Origin: Sphingomonas panni
GTDB lineage: Bacteria; Pseudomonadota; Alphaproteobacteria; Sphingomonadales; Sphingomonadaceae
Direction of reading: 5' to 3'
Assembly: GCF_022664435.1 (NCBI RefSeq)
Contig: NZ_JAKREU010000001.1
Coordinates: 868,001 to 932,000, forward strand
Length of the DNA stretch: 64,000 nt
The position numbers were made by a program, and so were the translations under genes. This document shows, piece after piece, positions 6,319-14,150 of the stretch. The notes under the pieces are model-generated. The model was not told where the DNA came from, did no database searches, and was given only the letters and a program-made list of their open reading frames with translations. Each line of letters opens with the position of its first letter. The first letter of the stretch is position 1.

Positions 6319-6485
6319 CGGGCCTGCTGGTCACCTACTGGCCGGGACGTCCAGTAGCGATCCTCGCAATTGTGTACGAGCCGCCGCGCCGTGCACCGCG
6401 CATCGCGCCGCCGAGCCTGCGCACCCCTTCGATAGATGCGGGCGAACTGTCGCTGCTGGCGACGCTGATTGAGGAGCGCCGCTGA
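6315..6485 (+). CDS. 56-residue hypothetical protein
   Basis: The start overlaps the preceding stop by 4 bases, which supports translation. The sequence begins MTGLLVTYWPGRPVAILAIV and continues with a proline-rich part and an acidic amphipathic C-terminus (DAGELSLLATLIEERR). No family is recognised. It could be a short regulator or a filler gene of the early operon. Confidence 0.5.
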   Translation: MTGLLVTYWPGRPVAILAIVYEPPRRAPRIAPPSLRTPSIDAGELSLLATLIEERR

Positions 6486-6488
6486 ACG

Positions 6489-6947
6489 ATGGCCCGTCCG
6501 CGCGCCTCGAATTCTGCGCAGCTCGGCTTCACGTTCGAGCCGCCCGCACCCGCCAAGGCACCGGCCGAACTGGCGGGTCTGGGGCGGGTCGTCGCGGGCG
6601 TCGTAAGCAAGGCGCTGAAGGACGATCCCCGGTCGCGGGACGAGGTCGCAGGCGCGCTTTCGGCGCTGCTGGACGAACGGGTGAGCGTCGACATGCTCAA
6701 CGCCTATGCGTCCGAGGCGCGGGACCAGCACAGCATCCCATTGCATCGCGCGCTGGCACTGATCGCGGTGACCGATCGGCACGACCTGCTGGACACGCTG
6801 GTCCGCCGGATCGGTGCCGCCCTGCTGGTGGGCGATGAACTGCGCTTGGCCCGGCTGGGCCATCTGAAGGCGCAGCGCGTCCAGATAGACGATGAAATGC
6901 GCCGACTGCGCCGCGAAGTCGTCCCGATCGAGCGGGGTGGCCGGTGA
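6489..6947 (+). CDS. Conserved Mu-like phage early protein of unknown function
   Basis: The 152-residue protein begins MARPRASNSAQLGFTFE and contains ALKDDPRSRDEVAGALSALL and VSVDMLNAYASEARDQHSI. From memory, this pattern (DDPRSR...ERVS...LNAYASEARD) recurs just before the transposase in transposable phages of Alphaproteobacteria. The C-terminal part is helical. It has no catalytic motif. The stop overlaps the next small gene. Confidence 0.75.
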   Translation: MARPRASNSAQLGFTFEPPAPAKAPAELAGLGRVVAGVVSKALKDDPRSRDEVAGALSALLDERVSVDMLNAYASEARDQHSIPLHRALALIAVTDRHDLLDTLVRRIGAALLVGDELRLARLGHLKAQRVQIDDEMRRLRREVVPIERGGR

Positions 6948-7117
6948 TGCGGCGCAATCGGGGGCGGCTTCCCACCGATGCGATCGGCGCGCGCGTGCGC
7001 GGCACGCTGCGGAACGGGCGCGCTTTCGGCCCGTGGGCTGCCGATGGTCCGAACGGTTGTCGCTGGACGCTGATGGACCACCCCTTCGACATCGATTTTT
7101 ACGAGGTAGTGCAGTGA
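6947..7117 (+). CDS. 56-residue hypothetical protein upstream of transposase
   Basis: The product is MRRNRGRLPTDAIGARVRGT... with several Trp and Phe residues (GPWAADGP, CRWTLMDHPFDIDFYEVV). The pattern resembles a short SH3-like or KOW-type beta unit, but that is a guess. It is coupled on both sides: its start overlaps the stop at 6945-6947 and its stop overlaps the transposase GTG. Confidence 0.55.
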   Translation: MRRNRGRLPTDAIGARVRGTLRNGRAFGPWAADGPNGCRWTLMDHPFDIDFYEVVQ

Positions 7118-9057
7118 TCTTGGGGGGCGGAAAACAGCACTTTACGGCGGCGGAGCTGGCAGAACTGAAGCTGCCCGGTCTGCCGACAACGAAGCGCAAG
7201 ATCAACGAGCGCGCCGCGACCGAATGCTGGGCGCTGCGCGTCGACCAGGACGGCACGCCGTTGGCGCGGTCGCGGCCAGGGCGCGGCGGGGACTCGACCG
7301 AATATCACGTCACCGTTCTGCCGGCCGCAGCGCGCGCCGCATTGGCGGCGATGGGGGTGTCGGCGATCGCGCACGTCAGCGATGCGGTCGAAACGGCGGC
7401 GGATGCCGCGTGGCGCAGCTATGACGCGCTCTCGGCGACGGCGAAGACCGAGGCGGAACGTCGGGCGGCGATCGTCGCCGACGTCGAGCGGCACGAAGCC
7501 GCCGGCCTGACGCGATCGGCGGCGGTGGCATCCGTCGCGGCGCGCGCACAGGTCGGGGCGTCAACGCTGTGGGGCTGGTTCCAGTTGATCGACGGGATCG
7601 CGCCGATCAACCGCCTGCCATATCTGGCACCACGCCGCAGCGGCGGCGGTGCCGAGGCGGCAGTGGATCAGCAGGCATGGCAGGTCCTACTGTCCGACTA
7701 TCTGCGCCCCGAACAGCCCACGTTCGCCAGCTGCTACCGCCGCGCGCTCGAATGGGCGCAGGCCAACGGCATCACGCTGCCGGTCGCCAAGACGCTCCAG
7801 CGGAAGCTGGAGCGCGAAGTCCCGCGCAGGCTGGTCATTGCCAAGCGCAAGGGCGCGGAGGCGCTGCGGCAAACGCTGCCCCCGCAACAACGATCGGTCG
7901 CAGCGCTGCACGCGCTGGAGGCGGTCAATATCGACGGTCACACCTTCGACGTGTTCGTCGAATGGGAGGACGGCACGATCGGCCGGCCGGTGATGGTCGG
8001 TATCCAGGACCTCTACAGCCGCAAGCTTCTGGCGTGGCGCATCGACCGTTCGGAAACGGCGGTCCTGACCCGGCTGGCGTTTGCCGACCTGTTCAGGAAC
8101 TGGGGCATTCCCAAGCGCGCGTTGATGGACAACGGCCGGGCGTTCGCGTCGAAGTGGATCAGCGGCGGCGCGAAGTCGCGGTATCGGTTCAAGATCAGGG
8201 ACGAGGAACCGACCGGCGTCCTGACCGGGCTGGGCATCCAGATCAACTGGGCGCTGCCCTATCGCGGCCAGTCGAAGCCGATCGAACGCTACTGGCGTGA
8301 CCTTGCCGACGTGCTGGCGCGGCATCCGGCGACATCGGGCGCGTACACCGGCAACCGGCCGGACGCGAAACCGGAGAATTATGGCGGGCGGGCAGTGCCG
8401 ATCGCGACCTTCCGCGAACTGGCGAACACCGTCATCGCCAGCGCCAATGCCCGCCTGGGCCGGCGGACCGAGACGACGCAGGGCGGCAGCTTCGACGACA
8501 CGTTCGCCAGGAGCTACGCCGTATCGCCCATCGGCAAGGCGACCCCGGAGCAGCTGCGGTTTGCGTTGCTGACCGCTGAGGACCGGCCGTGCGATCGCAA
8601 GTCCGGGTTCATCATGCTGGAGGGCAACCGTTACTGGACCCACGAGCTGTCCGAATATGCCGGCAAGCGGGTGACGGTCCGGTTCGACCCCGACAACCTG
8701 CACAGCGAAATCCATGTCTATGACCGCCAGGGCGCGTTCATCGCCACCGCCCCGGTGATCGAGGCGACCGGCTTCTTCGACAAGTCGGCGGCGAACGCCC
8801 GCCGCAAGCTGGAAAGCGACCTGAAGAAGCGGGTGAAAGAGGCGGACAAGCTCGCCGACCTGATCGACGCGGCCCAGGTCGCGGCGATGCTGCCCGACCA
8901 TGTCGACGATGCGCCTATTGCCGCGCCGGTCGTCCGGCCGGTGCGCCATCGCGGCCAGACGGCCGCCGCTTTGAAGCACGTTTCAGGGGCCGCTCAAGCG
9001 CCTCTCAACCCCGTCATCGATCGGCTCGCCAGCGCCATGCTGCGGGTCGTGAAGTGA
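7114..9057 (+). CDS. A: MuA-type DDE transposase
   Basis: The protein has 647 residues against 663 in Mu A. It binds both prophage ends, cuts them and joins them to target DNA, which is how this phage integrates and replicates. The N-terminal 70 residues resemble the Mu enhancer-binding HTH (HFTAAELAELKLPGLPTTKR). The catalytic core holds the DDE triad at about D274 (VNIDGH), D339 (LMDNGRAF) and E391 (KPIERYWRD). The last 80 residues are basic and helical and correspond to the MuB/ClpX-interacting part. The GTG at 7114 overlaps the previous stop. Its binding sites are probably the GnGACA repeats at the ends. Confidence 0.96.
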   Translation: MILGGGKQHFTAAELAELKLPGLPTTKRKINERAATECWALRVDQDGTPLARSRPGRGGDSTEYHVTVLPAAARAALAAMGVSAIAHVSDAVETAADAAWRSYDALSATAKTEAERRAAIVADVERHEAAGLTRSAAVASVAARAQVGASTLWGWFQLIDGIAPINRLPYLAPRRSGGGAEAAVDQQAWQVLLSDYLRPEQPTFASCYRRALEWAQANGITLPVAKTLQRKLEREVPRRLVIAKRKGAEALRQTLPPQQRSVAALHALEAVNIDGHTFDVFVEWEDGTIGRPVMVGIQDLYSRKLLAWRIDRSETAVLTRLAFADLFRNWGIPKRALMDNGRAFASKWISGGAKSRYRFKIRDEEPTGVLTGLGIQINWALPYRGQSKPIERYWRDLADVLARHPATSGAYTGNRPDAKPENYGGRAVPIATFRELANTVIASANARLGRRTETTQGGSFDDTFARSYAVSPIGKATPEQLRFALLTAEDRPCDRKSGFIMLEGNRYWTHELSEYAGKRVTVRFDPDNLHSEIHVYDRQGAFIATAPVIEATGFFDKSAANARRKLESDLKKRVKEADKLADLIDAAQVAAMLPDHVDDAPIAAPVVRPVRHRGQTAAALKHVSGAAQAPLNPVIDRLASAMLRVVK

Positions 9058-9120
9058 ATACGGCCGTGCCCAATTGGACCCCGCGCGCGACCGGCTCTTG
9101 CGAACACAAGGATGCGTACC

Positions 9121-10077
9121 ATGATTAACCCCGAGAACCTACCGATCGACATCGAGGCCGAGCGCTCCTGGCTCAACAGCCACAAGCAGGCGACCAGCAT
9201 GTCGTGGTCGCAGCTGGCCCCGCGCATCGGCGTGCCGCAGGGCACGCTCTCGCCGTTCGCGCTGGGGAGCTATGCCGGCGACAACGCCCGGATCGCGGAG
9301 ACTGTCTATCGGTATCGCCAGACGCTGACCGCGCAGGCCGAACTGGCGATCGAACTGCCCGAGCCGCCGGACTTTTACGAGACGCCGACGTCGCGCCAGA
9401 TCGGGACCATGCTGAAGATGGCGCAGCGCGGCCGGATGGTCGTCGTCGCGGGTGGTCCCGGCGCGTCGAAGACGAAGACGATCCGCCAGTATCAGTCGGC
9501 CATGGCGAACGTCTGGGTCGCGACGATGAAGCCGTCGACCGCCGGCGTGAACACCATGCAGCAGAAGGTGCTGGAGGCGATGGGCGAGATCGGCGCCAAG
9601 GGAACGCCGCTGGCGCTGTCGACGAAGATTGAATCGATCGTGCGCAACACCGGCGGACTGCTGATTATCGACGAGGCGCAGCACACGTCCGAACTGGCGC
9701 TGGAGGAAATTCGCGGCTGGCATGACGAAACCGGCGTGGGCATCGCGCTGGTCGGGAACGAGGACGTGCTGACCCGCCTGACTCTGGGCAACAAGCGCGA
9801 CGCCTTTGCCCGGCTCGCCTCCCGCATTTCGCAACGGATGATCTTCAGCGGCCCGACGGATGCCGACGCCGTGGCGCTGGCCGAGGCATGGGGCGTCACG
9901 GAAGCGACCATGCAGGCGTTCATCGTCGACATCGCCCGCAAACCCGGCGGGCTGCGCACCTGTACCATGATGATGGAAACCGCCTGCATGTTGGCGGCCG
10001 GCGACGGCACCGCATTGGCGATCACGCATTTGCAGGACAGCTGGGCGCACCTTGCCGCGCAGCGGAGGGCGGCATGA
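9121..10077 (+). CDS. B: MuB-type ATPase, transposition target selector
   Basis: The 318-residue protein is close to Mu B (312). It is an AAA+ ATPase that coats target DNA, brings it to the transposase and gives target immunity. An HTH is visible near residues 28-50 (SWSQLAPRIGVPQGTLSPFA), the Walker A at 111-119 (GGPGASKTK) and the Walker B at 180-188 (LLIIDEAQH). The ATG at 9121 was chosen over the one at 9112 because AAGGA lies 8 bases before it. It follows the transposase after 63 bases and overlaps the next gene by ATGA. Confidence 0.93.
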   Translation: MINPENLPIDIEAERSWLNSHKQATSMSWSQLAPRIGVPQGTLSPFALGSYAGDNARIAETVYRYRQTLTAQAELAIELPEPPDFYETPTSRQIGTMLKMAQRGRMVVVAGGPGASKTKTIRQYQSAMANVWVATMKPSTAGVNTMQQKVLEAMGEIGAKGTPLALSTKIESIVRNTGGLLIIDEAQHTSELALEEIRGWHDETGVGIALVGNEDVLTRLTLGNKRDAFARLASRISQRMIFSGPTDADAVALAEAWGVTEATMQAFIVDIARKPGGLRTCTMMMETACMLAAGDGTALAITHLQDSWAHLAAQRRAA

Positions 10078-10277
10078 TCGCGCGCTTCGTTCGCCGGTTC
10101 GACCGATGGTCCGAACGCCATCCGGTGCTGTCATGGGCGTTCGCCATCGCGCTGGCGGGCGACGTCGCGTTCGTCCTCGCCGGCTGCACCCATCCCGATC
10201 CCGCGACCGTCGCCGAGTGTCAGGCGATCGACGCGGGCAACCCGGTGCATGTCGCGGAATGCGGGGCTGCGCGATGA
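10074..10277 (+). CDS. Small membrane or lipoprotein-like protein
   Basis: The product has 67 residues: a basic N-terminus, a hydrophobic helix (SWAFAIALAGDVAFVLAGC) and a short polar tail with two more cysteines. The helix ends in LAGC, which resembles a lipobox, although the basic leader is long. It could be an inner-membrane protein or a small lipoprotein. Both ends overlap neighbours by ATGA. The function is unknown. Confidence 0.6.
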   Translation: MIARFVRRFDRWSERHPVLSWAFAIALAGDVAFVLAGCTHPDPATVAECQAIDAGNPVHVAECGAAR

Positions 10278-10615
10278 TCCACCAGCCTGTCCGCAAGCGG
10301 GAATATCGGCCGACCGTCCATCGTGCCAGTCGCCGTCATGCCGGCCGGATTGTCGAGCGTGCCGCATTTCACAGCGGCGTCAGCGCCCGCGCCATTCTCG
10401 GCCCCGATCGCGACCGCCCCGTTGCCGACGTTCGCGCCGCCTGCGCCTGGTTGATCCGGCGCATTGACGGACTTCCGCTTCAGCAGATCGCGCTGACGTT
10501 GGGCCGGATCGACCACACCACCGCGATGAACATGATCGCGACGGCCGAGCAGCTGCGCGACACCAACCCGTCGATCCGCCTGCTGATCGACCGCATCCTG
10601 GGAGAAGAGAAGTGA
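10274..10615 (+). CDS. DnaA domain IV-like DNA-binding protein
   Basis: The protein has 113 residues. From about residue 32 it matches the C-terminal DnaA-box-binding domain of DnaA: FHSGVSARAILGPDRDRPVADVR, AACAWLIRRIDGLPLQQIALTLG, and the signature GRIDHTTAMNMI, comparable to the GGRDHTTVLHA signature of DnaA. There is no AAA+ part. Such a protein could bind DnaA boxes and compete with host DnaA, or bind phage sites. It sits between MuB and GemA in the early operon, so it acts early. Its targets are unknown. Confidence 0.8.
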   Translation: MIHQPVRKREYRPTVHRASRRHAGRIVERAAFHSGVSARAILGPDRDRPVADVRAACAWLIRRIDGLPLQQIALTLGRIDHTTAMNMIATAEQLRDTNPSIRLLIDRILGEEK

Positions 10616-10809
10616 ATAAGACGCGCAAGCCGCCCGCCGGTCCGTTCGTGGTCTGGTCCCCCGATGGTCCGACGCCGCCGAAGGTTCACCACCTCACCCA
10701 CAAGTCCGCACACTACGCCGCCCATAAGCTGGCCGACGCGCACCCTGGGCAGCAGTTCATGGTGATGGTGCGATCGGGTGCGGTCATTGCTCGAAAGGTC
10801 GACGCATGA
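10612..10809 (+). CDS. 65-residue hypothetical protein
   Basis: The GTG start overlaps the preceding stop and the end overlaps the gemA start. The sequence (GPFVVWSPDGPTPPKVHHLTHKSAHYAAHKLADAHPGQQFMVMVR) is a compact alpha/beta type seen in small phage proteins of Alphaproteobacteria. No function is known. Confidence 0.65.
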   Translation: MNKTRKPPAGPFVVWSPDGPTPPKVHHLTHKSAHYAAHKLADAHPGQQFMVMVRSGAVIARKVDA

Positions 10810-11507
10810 ACGCCCCGGCCCGCAGGGCGACTTTCGCCCCGGACCCGCACCGCCGGGCGATGCTGGCGAAGGTCCACCTTGCGAAAAAGGAAATGGGGCT
10901 GGACGACGACACCTATCGCGGGGTGCTGCTGCGCGTTGCCAAGGTCGCCAGCGCCAAGGACTGCGACGATCGCCAGCTGGCGGCGGTCGTCGAGGACTTC
11001 AAGCGGCTGGGGTGGAAACAGTCGGCCCCGGCGGGGCGTGCGCCTCGCACGCGCGCCGCAACCCATCCCGTCGCGGCGAAGGCCCGCGCCCTGTGGATTT
11101 CGCTGCACCAGCTCGGCGCGATCGACGACCCATCCGAACGCGCGCTGGAGGCGTTCGCCAAGCGCCAATTGAAGGTCGAACGCCTGGCCTGGGCGGACCA
11201 GTCGCTGGGCTATCGTCTGATCGAGGCGCTGAAGGCGATGGCCGAGCGTCACGGCTGGGACCAGTCGACCGAGGGCGTGCTGCCGCAGAGCAAGACCATC
11301 ACGTTAAAACGGCGGCTGGTCGAGGCGCTGCTGGCGAAGCTGAAGGCCGCCGGCCTCGCCCCGGCCGACTGGAGTACGCACCGCGCGGCGAAGGCGTTCG
11401 GCGGGATCGAGGGCTTTTCGCTGATCGTCGCACCGGAAAGCGTTCTGGACATGGTCGCCAAGGCGTTCGCCCGGACCCTGCGCGATCCGGCGGAGCATCT
11501 CCGGTGA
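10806..11507 (+). CDS. gemA: GemA (Mu gp16-like) regulatory protein
   Basis: The protein has 233 residues. The N-terminus RRAMLAKVHLAKKEMGLDDDTYRGVLLRV is the hallmark of the GemA/gp16 family (DUF1018). In Mu, GemA changes expression of host genes and DNA supercoiling or cell division during lysis. The later part is rich in basic helices, and a second unit near residues 165-230 (KRRLVEALLAKLKAAGL) looks like a duplicated GemA fold. It belongs to the distal early operon, as in Mu. Confidence 0.88.
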   Translation: MNAPARRATFAPDPHRRAMLAKVHLAKKEMGLDDDTYRGVLLRVAKVASAKDCDDRQLAAVVEDFKRLGWKQSAPAGRAPRTRAATHPVAAKARALWISLHQLGAIDDPSERALEAFAKRQLKVERLAWADQSLGYRLIEALKAMAERHGWDQSTEGVLPQSKTITLKRRLVEALLAKLKAAGLAPADWSTHRAAKAFGGIEGFSLIVAPESVLDMVAKAFARTLRDPAEHLR

Positions 11508-11659
11508 TAGGCTCGCGTCGCATCTGGACGAAAGAGGCGGTCTGGAAATCACAGCCTATTGTCGGGCCTAAACGCCGGCTCGATCCCCGCTGGCTATGCG
11601 TCCTTTGGTTCGCTGCCGGCGCGGCCGCTGCTGGTGGACTGGCGGTGCTGTTGAGATGA
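11504..11659 (+). CDS. 51-residue single-span membrane protein
   Basis: The GTG start overlaps the gemA stop, and the end overlaps mor by ATGA. The product is polar and basic for 30 residues and then has one hydrophobic helix (WLCVLWFAAGAAAAGGLAVLL). It probably lies in the inner membrane with its N-terminus inside. The function is unknown. Confidence 0.55.
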   Translation: MIGSRRIWTKEAVWKSQPIVGPKRRLDPRWLCVLWFAAGAAAAGGLAVLLR

Positions 11660-12033
11660 AGCGCCAGCAGGATCACTATGGCGAATTGCTCGAATTGCTC
11701 GGCCCGGTGGCGATGATCGCCTTGGCCGAGCGGTTCGGTGGCACGCGCCTGTTGATCCCGACCACGATGCACGCCGACCATGCGATCGCGGTGACGGTGG
11801 GGCTGGGTGCCGCTCGCCAGCTGTCGGACCGCATGGCGCCCGACGTCATCCACGTCCCGCTTGCGCGAGAACTGCGCGCGGCGCATTACCGCGCCCAGGG
11901 ACAGTCCCATGCCCAGATCGCGCTTCGGCTGGGATTGACCGAAGGCGGGGTGCTGCGTCTATTGCGACGTGCCCAACGCAAGCCGGCACCGGACGAAGCG
12001 CCGCAACCGCTTCCGCTTTTCCCAGACGTCTGA
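11656..12033 (+). CDS. mor: Mor/C family activator of late transcription
   Basis: The protein has 125 residues. The N-terminal part (ELLELLGPVAMIALAERFGGTRLLIP) is the Mor dimerisation domain, and the C-terminal part (HAQIALRLGLTEGGVLRLLRRA) is its helix-turn-helix. In Mu, Mor turns on the middle promoter and C the late promoters. Only one such gene is visible here. It is the last gene of the early operon, and the 20-bp dyad at 12035-12054 follows its stop by one base, with another at 22418. These are its likely targets. Confidence 0.9.
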   Translation: MKRQQDHYGELLELLGPVAMIALAERFGGTRLLIPTTMHADHAIAVTVGLGAARQLSDRMAPDVIHVPLARELRAAHYRAQGQSHAQIALRLGLTEGGVLRLLRRAQRKPAPDEAPQPLPLFPDV

Positions 12034-12034
12034 C

Positions 12035-12054
12035 GCTACCCAAGGGTAGCATGT
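12035..12054 (+). promoter_or_regulatory. Probable Mor-dependent late promoter element, copy 1
   Basis: The sequence is GCTACCCAAGGGTAGCATGT, a 6+6 dyad with a 4-base centre followed by ATGT. It recurs with only two changes at 22418-22437, and both copies precede late gene blocks. It lies just after mor and 34 bases before the endolysin start. Activator binding is inferred. Confidence 0.65.
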
Positions 12055-12087
12055 CGCGGCATCGCGCACGCGACCACAACGGTCCGT

Positions 12088-12666
12088 ATGAGCGGGCTTC
12101 CCAACATCGACGCGCTGGTCGCCGAGGTCATCGACCGCGAAGGCGGCTATGTGAACCATCCTGCCGACCGAGGCGGGCCGACCCGGTTCGGCATCACCGA
12201 ACGGGTGGCGCGCGGCTTCGGCTATGCCGGATCGATGCAGTCGCTGCCGATGACGACGGCCGCCGTGATCTATCGCCGCATCTACTGGATCGATCCGCGG
12301 TTTGACGAGGTCGGCAAACGCTACCCAGCACTGGCGGCCGAACTGTTTGACATCGGCGTCAACATGGGACCGGCCGTCGCCGTCACCTTCCTCCAACGCG
12401 TGCTCAACGTCTATAATGCGGGCGGCACGTACTATCCCGACCTGGCCGTCGACGGCCATCTGGGCGCGATGACGCTGCGCGCACTCGACAGCTTCCGTCA
12501 GCGCCGGGGCGAGGCTGGCGGCAATGTCCTGTCGGCCAGCGTCTGGGCCTTGCGCGGTGCCCGCTACATTGAAATCTGCGAAGCCCGGCCGAGCCAAGAG
12601 GCATTCGCCTATGGCTGGATCGACCGCATGGTGGGCACGCTGAAGGCGTGGGTTGGCCGTGGATGA
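12088..12666 (+). CDS. Endolysin, GH108-type N-acetylmuramidase
   Basis: The protein has 192 residues. Residues 12-100 form the glycoside hydrolase 108 domain: REGGYVNHPADRGGPTRFGIT has the catalytic Glu (E-GGYVN) and the GGPTxFGIT box, followed by YWIDPRFDEV. The C-terminal half matches the associated peptidoglycan-binding domain (DIGVNMGP, FLQRVLNV, VDGHLGAMTL). It would cut the glycan strands at lysis. No signal peptide is seen, so it needs the holin encoded next. It is the first gene of the late region. Confidence 0.9.
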   Translation: MSGLPNIDALVAEVIDREGGYVNHPADRGGPTRFGITERVARGFGYAGSMQSLPMTTAAVIYRRIYWIDPRFDEVGKRYPALAAELFDIGVNMGPAVAVTFLQRVLNVYNAGGTYYPDLAVDGHLGAMTLRALDSFRQRRGEAGGNVLSASVWALRGARYIEICEARPSQEAFAYGWIDRMVGTLKAWVGRG

Positions 12667-13037
12667 CTGGCGTAATCGTCCTTCCCGGTCCGGAAGCTGT
12701 CGTGCTGTTCGGCGTGCATTTGAAGGTGCTGTCGGCGCTGTTCGGCGTCGTCGGCGTGTCATTGGGGCATCTGATGGCGCCGGTTGCACCTGCGCCGCTC
12801 GGCTGGAGGCGGCATTCGGCGGTGATCGCTGCCGGCGTCCTCTTGTCGGTCGGCATCACCATCGCCACCGGCCAGCGACCCTTGATGGTGCTGGGCTGGT
12901 CCATCGGTATCGGCTTCTCAGGCATCACCATTTTTCAGACCTGGGCGGCCCAGGCGGCAGCCGGCGCGAAGTCCCTAGGGCACGCTGCGCTCGACGAACT
13001 CACGCAGCGCATCGCCGCGCGCAAGGATAAGCCATGA
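12663..13037 (+). CDS. Putative holin
   Basis: The protein has 124 residues with about three hydrophobic segments: VVLFGVHLKVLSALFGVVGVSLG, SAVIAAGVLLSVGITIATG and LMVLGWSIGIGFSGITIF. A charged C-terminal tail (DELTQRIAARKDKP) follows. Its size, topology and place directly after the endolysin (ATGA overlap) fit a holin that forms holes in the inner membrane. No holin family was recognised with certainty. Confidence 0.7.
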   Translation: MTGVIVLPGPEAVVLFGVHLKVLSALFGVVGVSLGHLMAPVAPAPLGWRRHSAVIAAGVLLSVGITIATGQRPLMVLGWSIGIGFSGITIFQTWAAQAAAGAKSLGHAALDELTQRIAARKDKP

Positions 13038-13378
13038 CGCTCTCGTACACTGACATCATCATTACCCTGGTCATTGTCGGCGTCGTCCTGTTCGCCGCGC
13101 ACCGCATGGGTCAGACCAACCCGGTCGGCACCGGCAAGCTGTCGCGCCGCCTGTCGGCCGTGGAACTGAAGGTCGCCGACCAGGGGGAAAAGCTCGACCG
13201 GCAGGACCTGATGCTGAAGACGTTGGCGACAAGCGCCGCAGACACCGCGCGTGGCGTGGATGCCATGCGGGTCGAGCTGTCGGCCGATCGCGGGCTGACC
13301 GAACGGACATGGTCGGCGGTCGACCGGCTCCAGCATTTCTTCATCGAAGACGCGTTCAAGCGGAGGGGCGACCAGTGA
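13034..13378 (+). CDS. DUF2730-like (Mu gp25-type) membrane-anchored coiled coil
   Basis: The protein has 114 residues: an N-terminal transmembrane helix (DIIITLVIVGVVLFAAHRMG) followed by a heptad-rich part (RRLSAVELKVADQGEKLDRQDLMLKTL). This layout and its place between holin and gp26-like genes match the Mu gp25/DUF2730 group. The role in Mu is not known. A lysis function such as an i-spanin is possible, since no other spanin is visible. Confidence 0.7.
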   Translation: MTLSYTDIIITLVIVGVVLFAAHRMGQTNPVGTGKLSRRLSAVELKVADQGEKLDRQDLMLKTLATSAADTARGVDAMRVELSADRGLTERTWSAVDRLQHFFIEDAFKRRGDQ

Positions 13379-13683
13379 GCGCCGCGAACTTCTACGACTA
13401 CACCATGGGCCACGCCCGGCTCGCCGTTCTGCGCGCACTGGCCGAAGCGGTCCAGCACACTGCGAACGATAGCGTCCTGTCGATGGTCATGGACACGCTG
13501 GGCTTGCCGGTCACTCGCGACCAGCTCCGCACCCAACTGGGTTGGCTGGAGGAACAGGGGCTGATCCGTCTGGCACGCCCGACCGACAACCTGCTTGTCG
13601 CCTCGCTGCGTGAACGCGGTGCCGACGTGGCGATTGGCCGAGCGCATGTCGAGGGCATCCAGCGTCCGTCGCCGACCCGATAA
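13375..13683 (+). CDS. Winged-helix phage protein (VpaChn25_0724/Mu gp26 type), copy 1
   Basis: The protein has 102 residues and starts at GTG overlapping the preceding stop. It reads LAVLRALAEAVQHTANDSVL, TRDQLRTQLGWLEEQGLI and LLVASLRERGADVAIGRA, ending in PSPTR. This is a small ArsR-like winged-helix family that always lies between lysis and terminase genes in Mu-like phages. A related copy lies at 13860. DNA binding during packaging has been suggested from position only. Confidence 0.75.
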   Translation: MSAANFYDYTMGHARLAVLRALAEAVQHTANDSVLSMVMDTLGLPVTRDQLRTQLGWLEEQGLIRLARPTDNLLVASLRERGADVAIGRAHVEGIQRPSPTR

Positions 13684-13705
13684 TTTCCACCTTAAGGAGA
13701 CTGCT

Positions 13706-13855
13706 GTGAAGATCGATTTGAAGAAGCTGGGCGCGCAGGCGCTCAAGGTCGCCGCGCCGATCGCCGCCGCCGTGGTGGTCCAGAAGCTGACGACCGGCAA
13801 GGTCGACGTGGCCGGCGCGATCCGCAAGGCGATCCTCGACCGCTTGGCGGGCTGA
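13706..13855 (+). CDS. 49-residue conserved small phage protein
   Basis: The GTG start has a strong ribosome site (AAGGAG, 7 bases before). The product MKIDLKKLGAQALKVAAPIA with AAVVVQKLTTGKVDVAGAIRK is amphipathic with an alanine-rich middle that could insert in a membrane. It lies between the two winged-helix genes. The function is unknown. Confidence 0.65.
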   Translation: MKIDLKKLGAQALKVAAPIAAAVVVQKLTTGKVDVAGAIRKAILDRLAG

Positions 13856-13859
13856 TCAC

Positions 13860-14150
13860 ATGTCGGACCCGATCGCCGCCGACGCGCGGCTGATGATCCT
13901 CCAGGAACTGGCGTTGCAGATCGACGGCCGGTCGAACGACCTCGTGCTGGATCGCGTCCTGTCCGCGTTCGGCGTCCGCCGGTCGCGCGACTGGCTGCGC
14001 ACCCAGCTGCGGGCGCTGGTCGAGCTGGACGCGCTGCGTATCGAGACGGTGGGATCGGTAATGGTCGCCACCCTGCGCCAGGCTGGCCGCGACCATGTCG
14101 AACGCCGGACCGCAATCGAGGGCGTTGCCCGGCCAGCGGACGACCGCTGA
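13860..14150 (+). CDS. Winged-helix phage protein (Mu gp26 type), copy 2
   Basis: The protein has 96 residues and the same plan as the gene at 13375: ILQELALQIDGRSNDLVLDRVL, SRDWLRTQLRALVELDALRI, VMVATLRQAGRDHVERR and VARPADDR. The two differ in most positions, so the duplication is old or the second was acquired. Two copies may act as a heterodimer. It overlaps the next gene by TGATG. Confidence 0.72.
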   Translation: MSDPIAADARLMILQELALQIDGRSNDLVLDRVLSAFGVRRSRDWLRTQLRALVELDALRIETVGSVMVATLRQAGRDHVERRTAIEGVARPADDR

